This document shows, piece by piece, positions 1 to 6,396 of a stretch of DNA of 17,237 nucleotides. The DNA comes from JAPLCX01 sp964460305 (lineage in GTDB: Bacteria; Auribacterota; Tritonobacteria; UBA1439): NCBI GenBank assembly GCA_964460305.1, contig CAYWRA010000057.1, positions 1 through 17,237 of the forward strand, written 5' to 3'. Below the pieces are notes generated by a model. The model was not told where the DNA came from, did not search any database, and was given only the letters and a program-made list of their open reading frames with translations. A program made the position numbers and the translations under genes. Position 1 is the stretch's first letter; every line of letters begins with the position of its first letter.

Positions 1-457
1 GCCGCGTCCGCGCGATGATGGCCCTGGGCTTCCAGGGGTGCGCGCCGTCAGGCGCGACCGCGAACGCCCCCCGCGCCCTTCCGCTCTCGACAAGATAGCG
101 GGGAAGCGCCGTCCCTATTCCCCCCGAGGTTGCGCCTTCCCGAACAGCCGGGTCAGTCGCATAGCCGAGAAATGCCTTGAGGAATATTCCGTGCTTGTCG
201 TCAACGGTCACCTCTCGACCGAAAATGGGGCGGGCGTGATCGGGAAACGAAAAGTTTATACCGGGACAGACGCGCACGCAGAGGCCGCAGTCCGAACAGT
301 CTTTATCCCTCCCCTCCCATTGGGGATAATATTCATCGTCCGGCCTCACGACGTCCTTCGGGCAAATCCCCGCACAACTGCCGCACCGGTGGCAGAGGCC
401 CTGTGAAATAATTTGGCCCAGCCGGGATAGTGAAACATGCATCAAGGGTTCGTCCAT
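1..457 (-). CDS. FrhB/FdhB-type F420 hydrogenase beta-subunit family iron-sulfur protein, N-terminal fragment
   Basis: The frame is open from an ATG at 457 to the window edge, giving 152 codons with no stop, so the 3' part is missing. It shows two 4Fe-4S ferredoxin motifs of the form C-x2-C-x2-C-x3-C-P: Cys22, 25, 28, 32 and Cys54, 57, 60, 64. These are followed by GATSGG (108-113), typical of the coenzyme F420 hydrogenase/dehydrogenase beta-subunit family. Members move electrons between iron-sulfur clusters and a flavin and serve F420, formate or other oxidoreductases; some lie in polysaccharide clusters. The substrate cannot be told from this fragment. No clear ribosome binding site precedes the ATG; a second in-frame ATG is codon 6. 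The gene follows the spermidine-synthase-like gene after a 289-bp gap and is probably not part of the Bat unit. The family call is firm, the exact role open. Confidence 0.85.
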   Translation of the reverse strand, partial: MDEPLMHVSLSRLGQIISQGLCHRCGSCAGICPKDVVRPDDEYYPQWEGRDKDCSDCGLCVRVCPGINFSFPDHARPIFGREVTVDDKHGIFLKAFLGYATDPAVREGATSGGIGTALPRYLVESGRARGAFAVAPDGAHPWKPRAIIARTR

Positions 458-746
458 GGCGTTATTGGATTCATAGTAACACAGCGCAGGAATGAGTTAA
501 AGCGTCAAGGAGCGGGGACTCGACAAATCTCAGCCTACAGGCAAAGGATCCCTCCGTAATAGAAAGCGTGCTGTGTCGATGGGAGCAGATGAACCAATGA
601 GGACACAGATATTCCTGTTCTCACAAAGAGTAAAAGAGGATAAGAGGCAAGGGACGGTTATAGGGTGATTACATTTGTTTCTTGTTTCTCTTTTACTCTT
701 TGTAAAACAGTTGAATTGCTTTCTCCGTGCCCTCTGTGGCAAAACA
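458..746. other. Intergenic gap without a convincing gene
   Basis: This 289-bp gap separates the end of the spermidine-synthase-like gene from the start of the iron-sulfur protein. Small open frames in it show no domain, and they overlap the inverted repeat at 623-703. Besides that repeat, the gap holds short words (ACACAGA near 604, CTCTGTGG near 732) that recur at 9568-9736. I see no tRNA, no clear promoter and no terminator with a T-run. Confidence 0.6.
611..703. repeat. Dispersed inverted repeat, copy A
   Basis: Arms ACAAAGAGTAAAAGAG (623-638) and its exact reverse complement (688-703) are 16 bp each, with a 49-nt loop. The left flank from 611 (ATTCCTGTTCTC) also matches copy B at 10743-10814. 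The element starts 43 nt past the stop of the minus-strand gene that ends at 747. It lacks a terminal T-run, so it may be a 3'-end stabiliser or a small mobile palindrome rather than a classical terminator. Confidence 0.85.
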
Positions 747-3029
747 TTATTTCTTCCGGTGGCCCGCCAGGAGGAGCAGGCCGCTCGCAGCGTTCATCAC
801 CGCGAGAAAAACGCACGTCGCGTAAAGCCCGAGGAGGGGGACAAAAACAATACCGGTGAGGAGCGATCCGGCGCACGCGCCGAGCTGGTCGAAGCCGTTA
901 ACGCGCGCGGCCGATTTCCCGATGCTTGAGGCGTATCGCATGTAGATCTCGCTCGCGATGGGGAATTCAGTCCCGGTGATGAAACCGGTAAGGAAGACGA
1001 GGGCCATGAATACGTATTCTGAATGGACGCTCCATGAGATCACCCAGCGGACGACCAGGGGCGTGACCAGGGAGTAAAGCGCCAGCAAAAATTCTATTCC
1101 CGCCAGCCGGAGAGGCCACCGCCGCCCCGGCGCATCGAGATGCCTGTTCGAGGCATAACCCCCGCAGGCGAGACCGACCATGAAAAGCGCAACGATCATT
1201 CCGATCATCTGATAGACGTAGCCGTATACGTTCTGGAACGCGAATATCAGGACTAACTCGAGGGCCATGGCGCTGAAGCCCATCGAGCCGATCGCGAGGA
1301 GGGCGTGAAACGCGTCCTGCCGGTCGCCCCTCCTTCCGGAGACGAGGACGTACAGCAAGCGCGCGAAACAGAGGACGATAAGCGGCGCGAGGTACCATAC
1401 TAACCTCACCCTTTCCAGCGCATTCAAAAAACCGGCTATGCGCGATCCCGAAAACCGAGCCCAGAGGACCAGATTAAAATAATAGGTAAGCGGCTTGAAA
1501 TCGGTGTTGACGCGTCCCCTGCCGCGCGCCTCCAAAGCGTGTCTCGTGAACGAAACCCTCTCCGGCAGCCACCAGTTCAGAAAGTGGTAGGGGGTAAAAT
1601 ACGCCGTCTGTATCCCTCTGCCGCCCCAGCGCTCCTGGAGCGCGGCGATATCCGACGTGATCACACCAGGTCGTGTCGCAGCGAAGAAATAGTTTTCCTC
1701 TCCCGGCGCCACCAGGACGCACGGGAACACCGATTGGAGCGTGCAATAAACGGACCCCGCGTAGTTGCCAACCTCCTCGCCGTAGTAATCGACCGGCGCG
1801 CTAAGCCTCGTAGAAAACACCCCTCCGGGCGCCATGACCCTTTTCACCTCCGAAAAGAATTCGCGCGTATAGAAGCGGTTGAGCATCGCCGTCGAGGGAT
1901 CGGGCATGTTTACGATGACGATATCGAAACGCTCGTCGGTCTCCTTGACGAAGCGGCGGCCGTCCCCGTAATACACCTCAACCGGCGGCGCATGGAGGGA
2001 ATGCCGCTCTTCCGGGCTGAGATGCTCCTCGACGAGACGGATGAGGGCCGGATCCAGCTCGACGTACCGAAGACGCGTGAGGTCGTATTGCAGAAGCTCC
2101 CTTATCATGCCTCCCACCCCGCCCCCCATGAGCAGCACGCGTTTCGGAGCTGGGTGCTCGGACATGATCATGTGCGCCGTCGAGGCATAAGCGTATGGAT
2201 CGGGGAAAGAAAAATAATACTGGCCGTTGCCGAAGCAGTCATACTGCCCCTCGCGCTCCGCCAGGGCGACGTTCTCATAACGCGAATCCACCGAGGCAAC
2301 GAGCGGCAATTTCGCATTGAGGCTATTCCACCTCAGGCGGACACTTGCCGCGTCGGCGTATCCCGCCGCGCCGGTGATAAGCGCCAGGACACATGCCGCA
2401 GCGCAACATCCTAAAGCAAGCCGCGCCCACCGGGGGCGATGGGGCTCCCAGGCAAGGAGAAAGAGCGGGAAGAATAACAGCGCACACCAGCCGAAAAGGA
2501 TGGGAAATGCCGCAAATCGCCCCACGAGGAGGAAGCTGAACAGCGCGCCGCCGCACACGCTACCGGCCGCTTCTAGCACGTAAGCATACCCAACGTTCCG
2601 CACTCCCTTCCCACCCTTCCCGAGCGCGAGGAGACAGGCAAACGAGAACGCGAAACCGATGCAAAAACCGAAGGGGACGATCAGCAGCCAGGTGGAAAAC
2701 AGGAGTGAAAAAAAGGGGATATACTCACCGGGAGGAACCGCGAGGACGGCCCTAAGTGTCCTTATCAGCAGGAGGATAAGGGGAGACAGGCCTGTCAGCA
2801 GGGATGCGAGGAGTAGGAACGGCCCTTCTCCATCAACCGCTCTCCTAGCCGGTCCCGCGCTCGCCGCGGCGCCGAGCGCAATGCCCAGAAACCAGCTCGA
2901 AAAAATGACGCCGATGCAAAGCTCATTGCCCAGAAAGATGACCAGAAACTCACGAACGAAAATGACCTGGGCAACTATCGTAAAGGAGCCCAGAAGGAAT
3001 ACGGCCGTCCGCTTCAGAAACGTGAACAC
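747..3029 (-). CDS. Polytopic membrane protein with spermidine-synthase-like methyltransferase-fold domain
   Basis: A 760-residue protein of the fused membrane/spermidine synthase family. Several hydrophobic helices occupy about 8-220, a Rossmann domain about 240-480, and a second helix set about 540-757. The Rossmann part shows GGGVGG (302-307), ELDP (324-327), GDGRRF (355-360) and VIVNMPDP (371-378). In true spermidine synthases the glycine loop reads GGGDGG and the catalytic Asp sits in TDSSDP; here these positions are Val305 and Asn374, while Asp377 is kept. Canonical putrescine aminopropylation is therefore doubtful, and the natural substrate of this fused family is not settled. The GTG start is supported by GAGGTG (3038-3043) 8 nt upstream. 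It follows batE after a 130-bp repeat-filled gap, so it may be cotranscribed with the Bat genes or simply adjacent. Confidence 0.88.
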   Translation of the reverse strand: MFTFLKRTAVFLLGSFTIVAQVIFVREFLVIFLGNELCIGVIFSSWFLGIALGAAASAGPARRAVDGEGPFLLLASLLTGLSPLILLLIRTLRAVLAVPPGEYIPFFSLLFSTWLLIVPFGFCIGFAFSFACLLALGKGGKGVRNVGYAYVLEAAGSVCGGALFSFLLVGRFAAFPILFGWCALLFFPLFLLAWEPHRPRWARLALGCCAAACVLALITGAAGYADAASVRLRWNSLNAKLPLVASVDSRYENVALAEREGQYDCFGNGQYYFSFPDPYAYASTAHMIMSEHPAPKRVLLMGGGVGGMIRELLQYDLTRLRYVELDPALIRLVEEHLSPEERHSLHAPPVEVYYGDGRRFVKETDERFDIVIVNMPDPSTAMLNRFYTREFFSEVKRVMAPGGVFSTRLSAPVDYYGEEVGNYAGSVYCTLQSVFPCVLVAPGEENYFFAATRPGVITSDIAALQERWGGRGIQTAYFTPYHFLNWWLPERVSFTRHALEARGRGRVNTDFKPLTYYFNLVLWARFSGSRIAGFLNALERVRLVWYLAPLIVLCFARLLYVLVSGRRGDRQDAFHALLAIGSMGFSAMALELVLIFAFQNVYGYVYQMIGMIVALFMVGLACGGYASNRHLDAPGRRWPLRLAGIEFLLALYSLVTPLVVRWVISWSVHSEYVFMALVFLTGFITGTEFPIASEIYMRYASSIGKSAARVNGFDQLGACAGSLLTGIVFVPLLGLYATCVFLAVMNAASGLLLLAGHRKK

Positions 3030-3037
3030 CAGATTCG

Positions 3038-3043
3038 CACCTC
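3038..3043 (-). promoter_or_regulatory. Ribosome binding site supporting a GTG start
   Basis: On the minus strand this reads GAGGTG, 8 nt before the GTG at 3029. No ATG start is available that would keep the first membrane helix, so this site decides the start of the spermidine-synthase-like gene. Confidence 0.6.
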
Positions 3044-3049
3044 GTCGTG

Positions 3050-3148
3050 CGTATCTCGTATTTCGTATCTCACCCTCACCCTGCCCTCTCCCTCCGAGGG
3101 AGAGGGAAAGGGAGGGGGTGTGCAGCGAGACACGAACGACGAAATACG
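3050..3148. repeat. REP-like nested palindrome with a CGTATYT heptamer run
   Basis: The core is CCCTCTCCCTC (3084-3094), one base, then its exact complement (3096-3106). An outer pair, CGTATTTCGT (3057-3066) and ACGAAATACG (3139-3148), encloses it. The left end is a three-unit heptamer run, CGTATCT, CGTATTT, CGTATCT (3050-3070). The CCCTCTCCC core resembles a palindromic word seen between genes in many unrelated bacteria. It fills the gap between batE and the spermidine-synthase-like gene and could act as a stem-loop at the batE 3' end. Confidence 0.75.
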
Positions 3149-3159
3149 CCTCACGATCT

Positions 3160-3945
3160 TCAGATGATGCCGCAGTTCCTCCCCTCCACCCAGCCCGCCT
3201 TGCCGTCGGGGAGGCTCACCTGACACCAATCGCCCTTCCGGTTCTCGATCTCCACCACCGCCCCCTCGTGCAATACGAACGCCGTCACGTCCTTGTCCGA
3301 AGGCCCGTATCGAACCTTTGCCTCCTTTGAAAGAATGACCGCCCCCTCCTGCCCCGCCATCCATACCCTGGAAACGGCGCCTCCAACGAACACGGCAAGG
3401 ACAATAACCAGCGCGCCCGCGACCCGCACAAGAGGCCTCCGCCAGGAGCGCACATACAGGAAGATGGCCAGCACCGCACAGAGGATCCAATACGTTATCG
3501 CCGCCGAAGAAACAATTTCGCCGAGCGTAAAATAACCGACCGCCATGCTCCATCTCTCCAAGATCCACGATCTCGGCCAGGGCTCGATCTTGTCCTCGAT
3601 AAGGGAAAGGGCATATTCCAGATTGCTCGCGACATCCTGGTCCCTGGGGTTCAACTTGCGCGCCTTCTCGTAGAAAAGGATCGCATGGCCTTTATCGTCG
3701 AGTTTGAAATATGTATTGCCGAGATTGTAATACAGGTTCCCGCCCCGGAATCCCTTCCGCACAAGCGCATCATAAGCACTGAGGGCCTCCGCGTAATTGC
3801 CCGACTCGTAGAGACGGTTCGCGCGCGCGAATAGCTCCCGTGGATCCCCCTCGCGCGCCGCCGGCTTGGGGGCGGCTGAAGGCGCCGCAGCGCAATACGT
3901 CATACCCGCGATGCATACGATGAGCGAGAATATGAATTTACGCAT
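3160..3945 (-). CDS. batE: BatE: TPR protein with C-terminal SH3b domain
   Basis: A 261-residue protein: signal-like N-terminus (1-20), TPR repeats about 36-105 (RANRLYESGNYAEAL; LYYNLGNTYFKLDDKGHA), two membrane helices about 143-164 and 174-193, and a C-terminal bacterial SH3-like domain about 200-258 (VRYGPSDKDV, WCQVSLPDGKAGWV). This order matches BatE of the Bacteroides aerotolerance cluster, where it probably links the VWA/BatD membrane assembly to the envelope. The SH3b part is expected in the periplasm, where such domains bind peptides or wall fragments. The ATG at 3945 has GGAG about 8 nt upstream. It lies downstream of batD on the same strand, across a 269-bp gap with repeats. Substrates of Bat systems are not defined, so the function is by family. 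Confidence 0.88.
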   Translation of the reverse strand: MRKFIFSLIVCIAGMTYCAAAPSAAPKPAAREGDPRELFARANRLYESGNYAEALSAYDALVRKGFRGGNLYYNLGNTYFKLDDKGHAILFYEKARKLNPRDQDVASNLEYALSLIEDKIEPWPRSWILERWSMAVGYFTLGEIVSSAAITYWILCAVLAIFLYVRSWRRPLVRVAGALVIVLAVFVGGAVSRVWMAGQEGAVILSKEAKVRYGPSDKDVTAFVLHEGAVVEIENRKGDWCQVSLPDGKAGWVEGRNCGII

Positions 3946-3964
3946 CTGATATCTCCACTAAAAA

Positions 3965-3992
3965 TCCCAAATCCCAAACCCCAAATCCCAAA
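3965..3992. repeat. Tandem heptamer array, YCCCAAA x4
   Basis: Units read TCCCAAA, TCCCAAA, CCCCAAA, TCCCAAA with no interruption, then ATCAGAG. The array is 20 nt upstream of the batE start. The same unit occurs at 7438-7451 and 16151-16164, and in the opposite orientation at 12861-12884. Confidence 0.9.
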
Positions 3993-4020
3993 ATCAGAGT
4001 AAATCAGAGCAATCTTTAAA

Positions 4021-4210
4021 ACGGCAAAAACAGTCTCTGGTTACCGGCTTCTGGAACAAAAATCCGCGGCAAAATCCGTGTCAATCCGTGCAATCTCCCG
4101 AAGGGATCCCTTTGGGACGTGGATAAAACTACTGCCTCTTCAAATCTGCGACTATCCGCGTTCATCCGCGGCAAACAATTCTGTCTCCGTGGTAAAAAAT
4201 GCTGCGGTTC
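4021..4210. repeat. Composite intergenic repeat, copy 1
   Basis: It begins with ACGGCAAAAACAGT (4021-4034) and TTCTGGAA, both repeated at 9605-9632. Next come reiterated words of the AATCCGTG/ATCCGCGG type (4066-4092 and 4150-4173). A near-perfect 22-bp palindrome lies inside: TCCCGAAGGGA followed by TCCCTTTGGGA (4096-4117). It fills most of the gap after the batD stop (4215). Its role is unknown; it could be a decayed mobile palindrome or a folded 3' region. Confidence 0.7.
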
Positions 4211-4214
4211 GGCG

Positions 4215-6062
4215 CTACAGCCTGCTCCTTCGCAACTCCTCCAGTATCTCCGTCGCCTCCCGATAGGAGCTCTCCATCTCGGTCCTTGTCGCTTCTCCCG
4301 AGGCAAACCGCGCGAGGTCGCAGGCACGCAAAAACCTGTCCATCCGCCCCATGAGTTCGGGTGACGCATGCCGCTCAGCAAGCTTCTCCTGGATGATCTC
4401 CGGCGTGAGGCCCCCCGCCGGGATGTTCAGCCTGTCCGCAACGTACATGTTGATGGCCCTCACCAGCGCCCCGTAAAACTCCTCCGCATTGCCGGCCTTC
4501 AGCGCGCGCTCGGCGGACGCGAGACGGGCCTTCGTCATCCTGCCGGCCCCGTACAGCCGGGCATACCCAGAATCGGACGACAGGCGCGTACGGTGCCTCG
4601 AATGGATAAAGGCTAACAGGATGAAAAGGAGCGGCAGGCATTGGATAAGCCAGAACCTGACGGAGGTCAGGGGCGCGCCCCCTCCCTTCACCAATGCGCC
4701 CGGCGCCGTCTTGATGAACACGATGTTCCGCTCCAGCAGCTTCACCCCTTTCTTCTCGGCGGTGGCGGAGCTAACAATCTTTGCCGCGTTCTCATCCCTG
4801 GGCGGCAAAACCTTGATCGGTATCGGCCCGCCGTTCAGCGTGAGATATTTTTTCTCGCTCGGGTCGAAATAGTTGAACACGATCCGCGGTATCTCCCGGA
4901 TCCCGTCATTGAGCGGCACGACTGCCTGCTCGAATTTCTTGACGCCCTTGACGGCGTCCCCCGCGCCGCTCGTCTCCGTAGAGCTTGTCGTTTCATAGCT
5001 CTTGAAACCGGTGAGTTCACTCACACGCGGGGGTGGCACCCTTTCAAGATCGCCCTCGCCGCTCACCACCATGGTGAGCGTCACGGGATCGCCGACGTGA
5101 ACCTCCTTGGGTTTAGCCTCCACCTGCAAGGTGTAGCGCCCGACGGCGACCTCGCCCTGGGGCGCCCCCTCCGCCGGAAGCGGACGCACCTTGATCTTAA
5201 GCTGGTTCGACACAAGCTCGAACGGCCTTGGCTCAAAGCGTCCGAAAAAGGGGTCATTGAAAAAATCGTCCATGTCGAAGATCCCACGCGGGGCCGCACG
5301 GCGTTGCCCCGACTCCACGAGGAGCGACCCCTTCAGCTTCGCGGGGCCGACGGTCAACTCGCCGGTCTGATATGGATACAAGGCCGTTTTCAGTTCGCTG
5401 ACCTGATACTGCCTGCCGCCCAGAACCTGCGTATAATTGACGCTCTTCCCGTCGCCCAGGGGTTTCTCAACGCACCCCGGCGCTGCGGGCGGTTCGTACA
5501 TGGGCTGTTCGGCAAGCCCGCCGGAGAAATAGAACCGGAACGTCAGGGTGACCTGTTCATGGATGTAGGCCTCCGGCTTGTCGACGGAGAGCTCGATGAA
5601 CATCTTCTTTCCAGCAACCGCATCCTGGCGCGCCGGTTCACGACCCTGGGCCTTCTCCGGGGGGCTCGCCGCGCTCACGGCCGCGCGGTCCGCCATGACC
5701 TCAACGGTGATGGGCTCCGTCTGGTAGGATTTGTTCTTATAGGCAAGGATAATGGGTGCAATCGTCATTTTGCCGGCCTTCAGCGGAACGAGCGTGTAGT
5801 CATACTGCCCGCTCATGGACAGATGGCCGTTCACCATCTGGATCTGAGTGGAATGGCTCTTATTGGTTACCCGGAAACCTTCCATCGCGGGCAGCGCGGG
5901 TTCTACGGCGCCCATCGCGTCGGCGATCCTGACGCTGAGGATCACGCGGTCGTCCAGGGAAATGACGTTGCTGTCCACCGAAGCCGACAGCTCCACCGCC
6001 CCGGCGATCCCGGCGCCGAGCCCCATTACGCACAATGCAATACATCCCGCCCGATAAATCAT
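4215..6062 (-). CDS. batD: BatD: membrane-anchored oxygen-tolerance family protein
   Basis: A 615-residue protein of the BatD (oxygen tolerance) family. It has a signal peptide (1-22, cleavage near GAVE), a long extracytoplasmic beta-rich region (about 25-450), one membrane helix about 468-487 and a cytosolic helical tail. The tail carries EEFYGALVRAINMYVADRL and CDLARFA (581-587), motifs that recur in the proteins at 9744-10691 and, weakly, 14001-14906. The frame extends upstream to a TTG at 6089, but that TTG lies inside a heptamer repeat; the ATG at 6062 starts directly at a good signal peptide, so I use it. No strong Shine-Dalgarno is seen at either start. A short DDFFNDPFFGRF segment (about 265-276) interrupts the beta region. 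BatD is thought to act with BatA/B in the membrane. The family call is firm. Confidence 0.88.
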   Translation of the reverse strand: MIYRAGCIALCVMGLGAGIAGAVELSASVDSNVISLDDRVILSVRIADAMGAVEPALPAMEGFRVTNKSHSTQIQMVNGHLSMSGQYDYTLVPLKAGKMTIAPIILAYKNKSYQTEPITVEVMADRAAVSAASPPEKAQGREPARQDAVAGKKMFIELSVDKPEAYIHEQVTLTFRFYFSGGLAEQPMYEPPAAPGCVEKPLGDGKSVNYTQVLGGRQYQVSELKTALYPYQTGELTVGPAKLKGSLLVESGQRRAAPRGIFDMDDFFNDPFFGRFEPRPFELVSNQLKIKVRPLPAEGAPQGEVAVGRYTLQVEAKPKEVHVGDPVTLTMVVSGEGDLERVPPPRVSELTGFKSYETTSSTETSGAGDAVKGVKKFEQAVVPLNDGIREIPRIVFNYFDPSEKKYLTLNGGPIPIKVLPPRDENAAKIVSSATAEKKGVKLLERNIVFIKTAPGALVKGGGAPLTSVRFWLIQCLPLLFILLAFIHSRHRTRLSSDSGYARLYGAGRMTKARLASAERALKAGNAEEFYGALVRAINMYVADRLNIPAGGLTPEIIQEKLAERHASPELMGRMDRFLRACDLARFASGEATRTEMESSYREATEILEELRRSRL

Positions 6063-6075
6063 ATTCTTCTTTATG

Positions 6076-6106
6076 CTTTCAACCTTCAACTTTTAACCGC
6101 AGTTAT
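6076..6106. repeat. Heptamer run ending in AACCGCAGTTAT
   Basis: CTTTCAA, CCTTCAA and CTTTTAA (6076-6096) run into CCGCAGTTAT. The same kind of heptamers followed by AACCGTAGTTAT end the gap on its other side at 6396, in the same orientation, so the gap is bracketed by direct repeats. The run overlaps the in-frame TTG at 6089, which argues against that codon as the batD start. Confidence 0.75.
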
Positions 6107-6174
6107 ACTACTACAGCGTAAAATTAATTTTTATGATGGCAACTGTCATTGCGAGAAGCGAAGCTGCTGCGCCG

Positions 6175-6209
6175 AATTGTAAATATCAAATTGTAAATTG
6201 TAAATTTCA
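6175..6209. repeat. Tandem heptamer array, AATTGTA/AATATCA x5
   Basis: Five consecutive 7-mers: AATTGTA, AATATCA, AATTGTA, AATTGTA, AATTTCA. Period and phase are exact over 35 bp. The unit is unrelated to the TCCCAAA unit elsewhere in the window. Confidence 0.85.
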
Positions 6210-6311
6210 AAAATTGGGGCAGTTTGGAACACGCTGCATTCTCAATTTACAATGAAGCAAATTGACTGTGCCGCAATGGCATACACTAAAAAATAAGTTT
6301 ACAATGTACTA

Positions 6312-6396
6312 CCTTAAACTTTAGGCCGTAGTTGCCATTCTCAACTCTCAACTTTAAACTCTCAACTTTAAACTTCAAACTTTCAACCGTAGTTAT
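6312..6396. repeat. Heptamer array YTMAACT x7 with CCGTAGTT ends
   Basis: Seven exact-phase 7-mers at 6340-6388: CTCAACT, CTCAACT, TTAAACT, CTCAACT, TTAAACT, TCAAACT, TTCAACC. The run is followed by GTAGTTAT up to the first base of the batC stop codon. A shorter relative (CCTTAAACTTTAGGCCGTAGTT) sits at 6312-6333. The array is therefore immediately 3' of batC in the transcript. Confidence 0.85.

Larger units (their letters stand above)
6063..6395. other. 333-bp gene-free, AT-rich, repeat-filled gap between batC and batD
   Basis: No open frame here has coding character. The gap is much more AT-rich than its neighbours. It contains three copies of a word ending in CCGYAGTT (near 6097, 6325 and 6386), two separate families of 7-bp tandem repeats, and the word TGTCATTGCGAGAAGCGAAGC-like at about 6144-6164, which resembles a motif common in intergenic DNA of many bacteria. 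A minus-strand promoter for batD could lie here but I cannot point to one. Confidence 0.6.

Noticed and set aside
38..406. 122-codon plus-strand frame at the left edge
   Set aside because: It lies opposite the two-ferredoxin-motif gene on the minus strand and has no recognisable domain.
530..929. Small open frames of 64-84 codons around the gap and the 3' end of the spermidine-synthase-like gene
   Set aside because: They overlap the inverted repeat or the conserved gene in other frames and have no ribosome binding site or domain.
1539..2414. 291-codon plus-strand frame
   Set aside because: Antisense to the conserved Rossmann domain of the spermidine-synthase-like protein; rich in Arg, His and Pro, without motifs.
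4641..6182. 513-codon plus-strand frame
   Set aside because: Antisense to batD along nearly its whole length; long reverse frames are common opposite GC-rich genes, and the product has no signal, helix or domain.
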